DNA from: Lanius collurio
Lineage: Eukaryota; Chordata; Aves; Passeriformes; Laniidae
Direction: 5' to 3'
Assembly (NCBI GenBank): GCA_020086605.1
Contig: JACBWW010000021.1
Coordinates: 171,797-235,796 of the forward strand
Length of the DNA: 64,000 nucleotides
This document shows, in pieces, positions 28,465 through 39,045 of the stretch (its first letter is position 1; every line of letters begins with the position of its first letter). A program made the position numbers and the translations under genes. The notes below the pieces were generated by a model. It was not told the DNA's origin. It saw only the letters and a program-made list of their open reading frames with translations, and searched no databases.

Positions 28465-28549
28465 CATCCATCCATCCATCCATCCATCCATCCATCCATC
28501 CATCCATCCATCCATCCATCCATCCATCCATCCATCCATCCATCCATCC
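28465..28549. repeat. (ATCC)n microsatellite
   Basis: About 21 uninterrupted ATCC units. It is followed directly by a related 8-bp repeat. The minus-strand frame repeating GWMD across it is an artefact of the repeat. Confidence 0.95.
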
Positions 28550-28608
28550 CTGATCCCTCCCTCCCTCCATCCCTCCATCCCTCCATCCCTCCATCCCTCC
28601 ATCCCTTC
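28550..28608. repeat. (CTCCATCC)n minisatellite
   Basis: Six to seven imperfect CTCCATCC units abutting the ATCC array, probably derived from it by a point change and expansion. Confidence 0.85.
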
Positions 28609-31600
28609 CTGAGTCCCTGCACCAAACCCAGGTGCTCCCTGTCATCCCAAGCTCTCAGCCACTGCTGCTTTCCTCCCTGTGGGTGGGATCACAGGGATTT
28701 GAGCCTGTGGATGTTGGTGCACATCATCTATCCTGGTTTATCTGCTCTGTTTGGGATGTATTTGTACTTTCTCATAGTCCTTCTGAGGAACAGAACCCAG
28801 GCAGCTGTTGGGCTGCAAAAACTTCAGTGGGCTGGGATGGACAGATCTCTTCAGAGAAACATTTTTAAGCTAAAAAAAAAATAAAAAAGAGATTTATTTA
28901 TTTTTAATAGCTTTCTTTATGTTTTTTTTTTTTTTTAAATTACTTAGCTGGTTCTTCAAGGCATTCCAGCCCCAGCAGCATCCTGTGGTGAGAAGTCCCC
29001 TGGCTGAATGCACAGCCTTAGCTCACCTCTGCCAGGGCAGGGACCTGGCACTGGAGCATCACCAGTAATTTTCCATCTGTCTCCACGCTGTGGAAATACA
29101 CCCAGGCACGGAAAAAGCCTAGAAGGCATTAAAGAAGACACTTGGCCAGTAGAGCTTGGCCAGCTCCCAGCTCAAGGAACGGCTTCAGGTTCTTCCCCAG
29201 CTCTCCAGCACTTGGCAAGCTCGGCTGCCTCAGCTCCTACAAATGGGACAGGCCAGCAGCATCCCTGCCAAAACCCGGGGTGCTCCTGCTCCAACAGCTC
29301 CCTGTGCCCACGGGTTTGCTGCAAGACAAAAGCGGGGCAAAGTGGCTTTTCTGTGGAGTGAGGTTGGGTTTGGTTTTTTCCTTCATTCTCACTGCAGAGA
29401 GAAGGAGAAAGAAAAACTTGGCCCTGAGGGTGGAGCGAGGGGGAGGTTGGGAACAGCGGGGAAGAGGAGGTGGGAGCCGAGCTGTCCCTTTACGAGGCTC
29501 TAATGGCTCCAGCCAAATCCCACATGAGCCCGATGAGTGAGAGGAGGTTTTTACGAGGGCAGTGAGATGTCCCAGCCTGCCGGGCAGTGATTGCCAGCCT
29601 GTGGCCTCGGGCTCTTCGAGGAGCTGCTGGTGCTCCTGCTGCAATTCGACTCCCGCTCGGCAAGAGGGTCCAGCCTGTTTCCCAACCGGCGGTGCTAATC
29701 CATCTTACCTCAGTGGTGCAGCAATAACCCCCAGAGCCATCACCACCTCCCACCAGTGGCGGCTGGAGAGCACAAGATGTTCCCAGACAAGGCTCCTCAC
29801 GCCCTGCACAGCCCTGGCAAACAAGGGTGGCTTCCTGGATCCCACGGGCATCCTTCCCCCAGCAGCTTTCCGTGGAAAACACCCTCAAAGAGTCGCTGTC
29901 CCCAGCCCACCTCCTCGAGAACTCAGGTTCCTGTGCAAAGGGTGGTGAAACAGGCTGGGAAGAGGGCACCAAGGGCAGAGGTGACAGATCTGTAACATCC
30001 TGTTGAGTCCAGAGAAGATAAGTGATGAGAAGGTGATGACTCACTGCCTCTTGTGCAAAACCCAGGACCATCCAATGCATCCAGCGTGTCCAAGGAGGTG
30101 TTTCTCCACGGGGTTTCTCCTGATGCAGGAGGATGAGGGCGGCTTCAAAAAGCAATTCCTGGAAGAAGAAGCCATCCAGGACACAGAGAACATTGCCAGC
30201 TCACTCTGCTGGGTGTAGAAGTTCACTGAGGTCTGTTGTTTTCCCTGGGTCCTCTGCTTTAGCCGGTGGCTGTGGAGGAAGAAAACCCATCAGCGAGGTG
30301 GTGCTGCCACATCCAAGGCACAGGGTAGCAGGCCAAGCTCCAGGGTCAGGACTGGCAGGCCTGAGCAGGAGCAGGAGCAGGAGGGGGTTATTTGGTGGAG
30401 GGGGACATGAAGGAAGCAATAGATCCCCATTCCCAAGGTGGCTGAAGGGAGCTGGAGTCACCAGGATTTAATCCCATGGGAAGAATGAGTCAGTAGGAGC
30501 CAGTCACAGGGGTGACCACAAGGATCTGTTATCACCAGGATCTGTTATTGGTGGAAAACCTGTCTCATGAGGGCATCAAAACAGCTCCTTGTGTGCCAAA
30601 AGGAAGGGGGAAGGGGAGGAAGGGAGGACAAAGATCCTCTGTGCCGGGCAAGGAGAGTTCTGTGGCCTCCAGCCCCGCTGGGATGGTACAGGCAGGGGTT
30701 CAAAGCCCTGTGTCCCTCCATTTGAGAGCTGCTTCAGCCCATCCTGACAGCCCAAGCTGAGGAGCTGGGAGGGGAAGGTCTTGCTCTCTGACAGCGCCAT
30801 GGAGCCAGAGCTGGGCTGAGAGCAGGTTATTCACCTTGAAACTATGTGAGTAAACAGAGGAGGCTCCTCTTCCTGGTCCCACCTCAGCTGCAGACTGGGG
30901 CAGACGAGCCCAAATCCACCCTGGCAGATCACAGGGATGCTCTGCTCCCTCCTCTGGTCCTCGAGCCAAGCCATCCTGGAGAGGAGGATGGTGAAGCTCC
31001 ACTTGGCCTCCTGGGCCATCCCCTCCTATGTGGAGCTTCTTGGAGATGTCTCACCAGGAGAAAAACATCCCCTTCTCACCACTGCTGGTGTTTTTATACC
31101 CATTTTTTGTTGCTGAGCAGCAGTGACACTCATGGCTTGCTCTGACATGGGAGAGTGGAGCCAACTGGGAAGAGCCCAGTTGAGAGACCCAGTGCCAGCT
31201 GGGAGGGAGAAGGAATGATCCTGCAGGAGAGGGACCTCTGTGCTGGCACAGCAAAAGCCTTTGAGCTCCAGGGATTTGGTGGCCACTACTGCAGCCATGA
31301 GTCCCACTGGATCCTGGTGCCTTCCACCTTGGTCTTTGGGCTTCCCGCAGGAGCTTGGCTCTTCTCTGTGGAAAAGCTTCATCCATCTTGGTGTCCTCTT
31401 CCCCATCAGTGCCACATGCTGAGTGTTCCTAGAGGAAGAGAAGACCCTGGACCATCCTAGAGGAAAGAGGGCAGCTCCAGAGCAGGGCTGGGGCCAGCCC
31501 AGAGCCAGGGAGCCTTGCAGGAGACTGAAATTTCCAGGACTGACAGTGGTTTCTGCAGGCAGGAGAGGGAATGAAATGGTCAAATTCATCACGGTTCTGT

Positions 31601-32349
31601 GCCTGTCCTCCCACACAGAGCGGAGGAATGTGGGAGATACCACAGCAATGGCATGCAAACACCCTGGAGAGGTGGATCCACTCCTGAACCCCAGCCAGGA
31701 GGGAACAAAAACTGGTTTAAAGACTTTTTAGAGCATCTCAGTGCGTCCGTGGGAGGCTTGTGGGCACTGGCCAGGCGGGAGGCAGCTGATGGGTCGATAG
31801 CCTGAAGGAACACCAAACACACGGACATCAGAGATAACTGGGGGAAAACAGTGTCCAGAGGTGTCACAGAGTCTGGTAGCCATTCCCACACTGGGAATCG
31901 TGTAGAAATAAGTTAATTAACCATTCCAGAGCTTTAGATACAGGCAGCAGCATCTGTGCTGGCACAGACTCAGGGATTCTCTTTGGGAGCGAGGCCACAG
32001 GTGGGAGGAGAAGGGAAAGAAGGTCCATGTGTTGCTGAGGTTCAAACTGGGTGACCTCAACCAGAGCAGAAAAAAAGGGAGAGGCAAAAAAAAAAAGAGA
32101 TAAGAAACTGCAGCTTCCTCAGGCTGATCCCTTGCAAGGCTTACTCGGAGTTACATCATGGTGCTTATTAGGATGCAGATCCCTGAGAGCCGTGGCTCCA
32201 GAGCCTCTGGAAGGGCAGCACCAACCCCTGGGGATGTGAGGCCCCCTGGCCAGCAGCCAGGGCAGGAAGGGTGGCACCCCAATGCCAGCTGTGCCAGTGA
32301 GGCCAGCTTCCCAAACACAGACACTGCTGGTGTCCCCACAGAGGGACTT

Positions 32350-32695
32350 TGTCACTGTTGAGATGGGTACGACACATACAGACCCCAGAACAGATCCAGG
32401 CAGAAAAAACCATTTGTTCTACGAAGCCAGTGTCATTTATACACTTTTGTATGTTTATCATTCATGTCACTTATCCATTGGTCACTTCACTAATGCAATG
32501 GACTTATTGGCTATTTTGTAGCTATAATATAGTGTCTATATAGTGTATATATAATATAGTGTCTATAATATTGGTTCTATGCAGCAGAAGCATCCTAAGC
32601 ATTCTAAGCATTCAGAACAACACCAGGTGCACGTTTGTTGCTGTTCTCTCTCTGTATTGTTTGGATTTCTTGTTTCTGTTTCTCACGGGTACACA
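32350..32695 (-). mobile_element. Probable solo LTR, related to the element at 7230
   Basis: Read on the minus strand it starts TGTGTACCCGTGAGAAACAG, contains a TATA-like GTATAAATG and GCCAATAAG, and ends CTCAACAGTGACA. The element at 7230-7564 has the same start (TGTG... CCGTGAGAA), the same internal order and the same kind of end (CAACAGCGACA), and a similar length. An AT-rich TATAGTGTC tandem stretch lies inside. No internal retroviral sequence adjoins it. Confidence 0.5.
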
Positions 32696-34194
32696 CGGAC
32701 TGTGCTGAGATCGATGTCGGCACCAGACAGGCTTGCTGAGCTGCTGGTAATTCCCCCAGGACTCGGCTTCGTTTCGGAGCCCAGGGAGGTGAGGGGGGTT
32801 TGGGCATGGGGCTGGCTCCTGGCTGTGCTCATCCTGGGGTTCCTGTGGCTGGGAGCTGCACAGGCTGCTGGCCAGAGCAGGGGGCAGCTCGCCAGCTTCC
32901 CTGGCTCTGCTCTCACCACAGCCAAGGCTTTTCCAAGACCACAGGTCTATTCCTCACCACACAGCTCTGGGCAAGGTGGTTTCCCTGCCCTGCCTGCTCA
33001 CTTCCTGCAAGCCAGGATGGCTGGGGGTGTCCCCGGAGGTGCCCAAGGAACAAACCCGGGCAGGGGCTGCTTCCCAGTGGAAGGGCAGGATGCGGAGGTG
33101 GCAGAAGGAGGGGGGGCTCACAGGGGAATCCCAGCCCGGGAATCTCTGCTCCTGGGTGTGAGATTGCTGCTGAAGACCTTTTCTCGTGCCCCAGGGCGCT
33201 CCTCCTGTCGTGGTGCTGGTGAGAAACTGCCGTGGGACTGCCCTGGATGTTCCGTGGGTATCCTTGGGTTCGGGGGTGTTTCCTTCCTGCAGGCAGGGAG
33301 CGGCTGAGCCGCCCCAGTGCCTGCATCCTGCCTGCTGGAAGAGCAGGGAGCGTGTCGGGAGCGTCCCCAGAGCTGCCACCATCGCAGGACTCCCTGGAGC
33401 ATCCAAACATGCCAAGCTGAGCAAGCCCAGCGCTGGATCCATGGACCTCAGGCACATGTCCTGATGCACAAGTGGCTTTCCTCAGCTTTGGATGGCTTCC
33501 ATCAGCCTGGGGGCTGCTCCTCGGGGCTTCTCCCTCCCTGCATCCTCCCGCAGGGCTTTGCAGGATTTCACCTCCCAGACTGGGAAACAAAAGCAAAAAG
33601 AAACACCATGGCTTTTTAGTATTTTTAAGTGCAGGAACGGCGTGTGAATGCCAGGGCAGGCAGTAATTCAAGTGGGAACATCGAGCTGGAAAACTTTCAG
33701 CTCCCAAACTCAACCCAAGCCTCAGCAGTTGGCTTTGTGCTGCTCATTCATCCACAGGGTTATTTTTGGATTCCTCCTCCTGGGAGAACAGGATTCATTT
33801 TGTTTTCAGTGTTCCTTGGAGAGCAGCTTGCTGAGGGAATGACTTAGCAGAGAAAAACCCTCTTGGCTGGTGGGGTCTGCTCAATTCCATGATTCCGGGT
33901 GGGGAGGTGATGATGTTTCATGTCCTTTGGGAATTTATTCCCACTCTGCTCTTGCTGGGGCTTGGATATCTCATTACCTACAGATAATTACCAGGAAATA
34001 ATGAGGTACCTGCATCTCTGGGTTGCTGGGCCTCGTCTTTATTGCTTTCCTGGGGCAGCAAGCAGTGCAGGTTGGGATTTTTATTTATTTACCAATAACT
34101 GTAGGCCCTGACAGGATCCAAGCCAAAGTTTCAAAGGAGGCAAAGCTGGAAAAATGTTGGATGAGCAACCAGACCTTCCCGTGACTTATTTTTT

Positions 34195-34255
34195 TAGAAT
34201 CATAGAGTGGTTTGGGTTGTAAGGGACTTTAAAAATCATCCAGTCCAAGACCTAT
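34195..34255 (-). mobile_element. CR1 LINE terminal fragment
   Basis: The + strand reads AATCATAGAGTGGTTTGGGT followed by GGGACTTTAAAAATCATCCA, the reverse of the CR1 3' end. Only about 60 bp remain. Confidence 0.75.
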
Positions 34256-37200
34256 TTTTTCCTAGTTCAGCCTAAAAGGGGATCTTACCCTGGATGGAAG
34301 GAGATCCAGAGCAAGGAGGGGTGGGAGAAGCTGCAAAGACCCACCCCAAAAAACCTCAGCACACTGGGCTCTGACTTCCAGGACAGGGAGAGATGTGGAA
34401 GTGTTTCCGAGGATGTTTGAGTGTCCTCCCCTCGCTGCCAGCGCTCAGTGGAGGCTGGGACAGAACTGGCAGCTTCCAAGGTTTCAACTCCTTCTTGGCT
34501 CCAGAAGAAATGAGTGGGATGAGGAAACCCTGATCTCTCCCTTCACAATGAGTGTACTTTAAATTTAACCACAATGGCAGCTGTTGGGAGCCCTCTCTGT
34601 ACCCCCCCTAATCCTCCTCCCTCTTGCTCTGCCCCACCACTCCATCCCTTCTTCCCTGTTTTCCTCTGCCCCTCTCCTCCAGCCAGGCTGTGCGTGGGAA
34701 ATTGGGACTGTCTGTACAGCTCTCTTACTCCAATTAGCTCGATAATTAGCGCCTCATCAGGGGTGCTGCTGCCGCCAGGGATGTCTCCAAGGCGAGGGCT
34801 GCTAACAAGGCCGGGAAGTCCCCAGCAGGAGCCCTGGGGAGGGTGAGGTGGGATAAAGGCCCCTCTTGTCCTCTTGGACAGAGCAGCAGGTGCTGGTGTC
34901 CCACATTCCCAGGGGATTTGCCTTCATTCCGTACGTGGGACGTGTTTCAGGTGGAGAGGAGGAGCCCTCCATCTCCCACTCCCCTCCAAATGGCTCCTGA
35001 GCCAGAAAAACCATCTCTACTTTGGCTCTGGTGAGTAATTTGGGGGATTGCCGGATGATTTGAGGAGTGGGCAGGGGTTTTCTGGTCCCCAGGAGCAAGC
35101 CCAAGGTGTTTTTGGAGGGATGCTGTGGGGTTTGTGGTGGTGGGTGACCTTAAATGCCACCTCTCCCTGTCACCGGGGGATCAGCTGAGTAGCTGATCTC
35201 TCCTGAAGCTGGAGCACAACTTTGTGGGGAAGCAAATCAAAGAGAAGAGGGAAAAGGAGAGGGAAAAGGAATGAAGGGAGGTGTTCCTGGACAGATCTGC
35301 GGCAGGAAGAGGAGATGGACAGGCCTGCAAGCTGGGGGCTGCCCACCCTCCTCCATCACTCACACCCCTGGCCAGCATCACTTCAGGTTCTTCCCTTCGA
35401 GGGGAATCCTTCTGAGAGGCTTAATTAGCACCAGGGTGAATTGGGGGCAAAAGCTGGGACAAGAACTGAACCCCTTGTAGGGGTGTGGGGGAAATGGGGT
35501 GGCTGGGGAGCAGCAGTGAACCCCCAGGGCTGCCTGGGATGCCTTAGGTTTTACCTCTCATATTTTTCAACTCCTGCCCTGCCCAGTGTGTAACTCTGAA
35601 TTTTCCTGTGGCCTGTTCCCTTCTGCTCTCTGTGCCAGGCAGACACAACAAAGCCTCTCAGGCCTGCTCTGCAAGGACACCCAGACTGTCCCAGGCCCAA
35701 AAAGTACAACCCAAAAGCCTCCAGAGGCTTGGGGAAATTACTCATTAGCTGAAGCTTTAAGTGGAGAATTAACCCTGATATGTGAATGAACCAAACTTAT
35801 AAAAGTGTGAAGAACTCGTGATCTGCTGCCCACCTTGGGGTCCATCTTGGCAGTGGCCTCAGGCTCCCCAGGGGTACCTTTGAAGGCCTTTCAAATAAAT
35901 ACCCACCTTTATTCCCTTACTCCTGTTGAGTCTCTGTTTCTAGGATGCCTCTCAAGGCATCAGAGGGGCAAAAAAAGAGGGAATGGCCATGGGAATCACC
36001 ACCCACCTTTACCCCAAAGCCCCATTCCCAAGTCGTTGTGTCTTCAAAAATTACATAAAAATTAAAACAATAAAAAAGAAATCAAATAATGGGAGTTTGT
36101 TTTGAAGTTGGTGTCTCCTGTGCTGGTGGTGCCAGCAGGTTTGATGCCTCAGCAAGGAGCTGCTCAGGTCATTTGAGTTGCTAATGCAGAGATGAACAAC
36201 ACAGGAAGTTGAGGGAAGGAAACTCACAGGAAAAAGAACCAAATTCCAGGTATTTGCTGAGACAGCAGGTAGAAACTCCCCTCTCTGCGCCCAAGAAATG
36301 TAAGAGTGAGAAAACATTGTTGAAATTTAGTTGTAAGAGTCCAGCTGGATGCCTGGCAGCAGGAATGTGGCCAAGCTGGGATGAGGAAAGGTGTTTCTTG
36401 AGTAAAGTTATGTGATGTATGAGCCAACTCAAGCTTAAAGGGATTATCTGCCATGCCCAGGGAATTGTGATTCTGTTCAGTGAGGTAAAAACTAACACTG
36501 ATCATTTTAATGCCCACAACTCCAAATAACAAGTAGTATCTAATCCACCCATTTGCTTGTTTTAATACAAACTGTTCTGTGTTGCACATTAAACATCTCA
36601 TAATTAAATGTAATAACTCTTCTGTAATTGCTGCACCGTTTGACCAAAGAAAATATTAATGGCAGCACCTGATCGATGAACTCCAGAGAAAGCAGTGGTG
36701 TGGAAACTTCGGAGCCAAGGGACTGGGAATGCAGCACCAGCTCCTCCCAGATCCTGATTTTCTTTGCTGCTGCCACAAAACTGCTATAAATTAAAGCTCT
36801 AAGTGGAAAATAATGCTTGTGAGGCCAGCAAGAGGAGAATTCAAACCCTGCCTTCTCGGTCTCTGTTCAAAAAAAGTGATGAAAAAGTGGAATTCTTTCT
36901 TTTTCACTTGAAATCTTTATTTCTCACTGCCTGAGGGAGCTGAGCCTCAGCCACTGCTTCACTCCACGGCCTTGGGCAACGCGCTTAATCTGCCGCGATC
37001 TGTGTCACTGGGTTAATCATATTTACGTGCCTTTTATGACGGTTAATGATTAGTCCGGGAATGTTTGTATGGACTTTTCCAGACGCGACTCCTTAGATAA
37101 ACGCGACGTGTTAATGCTTGGGGCTGGTGGGGTTAAATCCAGGAGGAGGGGCTTTGCTTTTGGGGCGGGGAGTGACTCTGAGTGGGCTCTAAAGCCATCC

Positions 37201-37739
37201 CCAGCCCCGGCTGCCAGCAGATCCCTCGGCTTCCCTCTGTCCCTGCGTACGAGATGGGAAAGCGACTTTTTTTGTGGAGCCAGGGACTTGTGTCCGGCCA
37301 GACCGGACCTCCGGCCACATCCCGGTGGGCTCAGCCTGGAGGAGTCCTCTGTAAAGGGGGGGTTGCTATAACGGGGGGTCCTGTTTCGCAGGGAATGCCC
37401 CCATGCTGCAACGGGGGATCTTCTTTATGAAATTAGGAATAAAACTCCTTAACACGCGTGCAGTATTGAGAATCAGACATTATCATCTGCCCGGATACAG
37501 GGCACTGAGGTGCACCCACGGCTCAGGATGTCTTTATTGGCAGCGCACGGCTCATCTGAAAATGTTACATCCCGAGTTCGTCCCTGTCTGGGTGAGCCGT
37601 GCACGTGTTTTTGAACAATTGGTGGCTGTGGCGGCCGTGGGGCCCCGAAACTGCATCGGGGTGCGTGGAGCTGTCCCCGAGCCCTCGGCGTTTCAGTCAC
37701 ATCCCGTTCCAGGAGCTCTGACTTGGTTGTGATCCGCAG

Positions 37740-38130
37740 CACCTGCACTGGGGGGTCCCTGGACGGGGGTCCTCTCTAATGGGTCTGCCTGTAATTGGGG
37801 GTCCTTAATGAAAGTCCCTAATGGGGACTGTGTGTAAGTGGGGGGTGCTTAATGGGGATCCCTCCCTAATGTCGGTCCTCCCTAATGGGGTCTCCCCTCA
37901 GTGGGAGGGTAGTTCCGAATGGGGACGGCCCGAAATGGCGGTCCCTTTGCTGGGGGCTCCGTTCAGTGGGGGTTTCCTCAATGAGGCACCATACAGCGAG
38001 GGCTGTCTTAATAATAATCGGGGCTCCTCAAGTGGCCCCTCCTCTTCAGCGGGGGCTCGCTGCAACGGAGACCCTTCCGTACAGGGGCTCCCCGGCTGCG
38101 GGTGTCCCCCGTAACGGGGGCGATGTCCCT
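37740..38130. repeat. Degenerate G-rich minisatellite
   Basis: The phrase CTAATGGGGGTCC and close variants (TTAATGGGGATCC, CTAATGTCGGTCC, CTAATGGGGTCTCC) recur roughly every 18-25 bp across about 400 bp, decaying toward the CpG island. Similar single phrases occur from about 37350. It explains the long minus-strand frame at 37898-38650, which is therefore not called. Confidence 0.7.
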
Positions 38131-38480
38131 GTCTCGGGAGTCCCCGCTCCGAGCGCACGGGCAGAGCCCCGAGCAGCTCAGCGCACATGTGGCTGGGCTG
38201 TCCTCTCCTGTCCCGTCCCGTCCCCTCCCCTCCTCCGGCCGGCCCACACGCACACCCAGCCCTCCTCCTTCTCCACCTCCTCCTCCCACTTCCTCCGCAC
38301 AGCGCGGGCTGCCGGCCGAGGAGGGGCAGCGGTGCCCCCGTTCCCCCCGTTCGCGCCGAGCCCCCCAGCCGAGCCCGTAGCGATGCGCCGAGGTGAGTGC
38401 GGGGCCGGAGGGATGCGCGTCCCGCAGGAGCCGCGGTGGAGCGGAGGGATGCGGGGGCAGCGGGGCGGGGGGACCCCCAG
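38130..38480 (+). promoter_or_regulatory. C15orf39: CpG-island promoter and first exon, probably C15orf39
   Basis: A dense CpG stretch ending in a good donor: the exon closes GCGATGCGCCGAG at 38392, followed by GTGAGTGC. The next plausible acceptor on this strand is TCTCTCTTACCCAG at 43063, at the start of the C15orf39 coding exon, so this is most simply its non-coding first exon. No TATA box is evident. The promoter could instead serve an unrecognised transcript. Confidence 0.6.
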
Positions 38481-39007
38481 CCAGCCCCGTGCTTGTTTGG
38501 GGCTCCCTCGGCGGGTGAAACCCTCGAGCAGGGGGGGAACCCTGCACGCCTTCCTCGGCATCGTCTGCTTCTCGTTGAGCCGTGCAAGGAAAAACGGGTT
38601 GCAGGCTCCGGATCCCGGGATTTTACCCATTTATGGACACTTTGGATCATGCGGCTGATTCGCGGCGTGAGTGAGCTCAGGCTCCTGCGAGAGGTTTATT
38701 TTGGGGGCCGCCGGGGTGTTACCCACACGCAAGCGGTGGCCGTGGGTGTGCGGAGAGGACAGAAGGACGGCCACGGCCACCCACCCCTGCCACATCCGTA
38801 CCTCTTGTCCTGGCAGGGGCCTGCGAGCGCCAGGTGGGGTGGGGGGTTCCAGCCGTGACCGCGGCCGACCTTGGATGTGATATCGAAGGGTCGGAATGGG
38901 ATCGATGCGCTTTGGAGGGGTTTTATTCCCCCGAGTAGAAGGGGACGCAGTCACTGAGCCCTTCTGGTGACTGCTCAATGCTCCGTAAAGTTGCTTGGGG
39001 TTTTTTT

Positions 39008-39045
39008 GTTTTGGTTTGGGCTTTTTTTTTTTTTTTTTTTAAATA
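39008..39045. repeat. T-rich tract followed by AAATAAAAG
   Basis: A run of about 20 T in the presumed first intron of C15orf39. No retroposon body was recognised next to it. Confidence 0.7.

Larger units (their letters stand above)
17920..37700. other. Gene-poor interval, about 20 kb
   Basis: No exon of a recognisable protein and no RNA gene was seen. Open frames here are short, have no family motif, and occur at similar density on both strands, as expected in GC-rich DNA without stops. Recognisable contents are simple repeats (AAAG near 24355, ATCC near 28465), two LTR-like elements (25945-26404 and 32350-32695), a short CR1 end (34195-34255) and a homeodomain-type site near 37042. Enhancers or long non-coding RNAs may be present but cannot be shown from sequence alone. 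Confidence 0.6.

Noticed and set aside
28465..28608. CRISPR-like regular repetition
   Set aside because: Uninterrupted 4-bp and 8-bp simple repeats without spacers, in a vertebrate genome.
28278..28645. Frames repeating GWMD on the minus strand
   Set aside because: Pure translation of the ATCC microsatellite.
29490..30155. 221-residue minus-strand frame
   Set aside because: Unrecognised, with no conserved motif; similar frames occur on the other strand, as expected in GC-rich non-coding DNA.
31026..31658. 210-residue minus-strand frame
   Set aside because: Same reasons: no motif, and no sign of exon borders or regulatory elements.
32913..33713. 266-residue minus-strand frame
   Set aside because: No domain, low-complexity composition, overlapping plus-strand frames of similar length, and no splice or promoter context.
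37898..38658. 250-257-residue frames on both strands over the CpG island
   Set aside because: Long frames on both strands are expected in CpG-rich DNA; the first part is minisatellite and no family motif appears.
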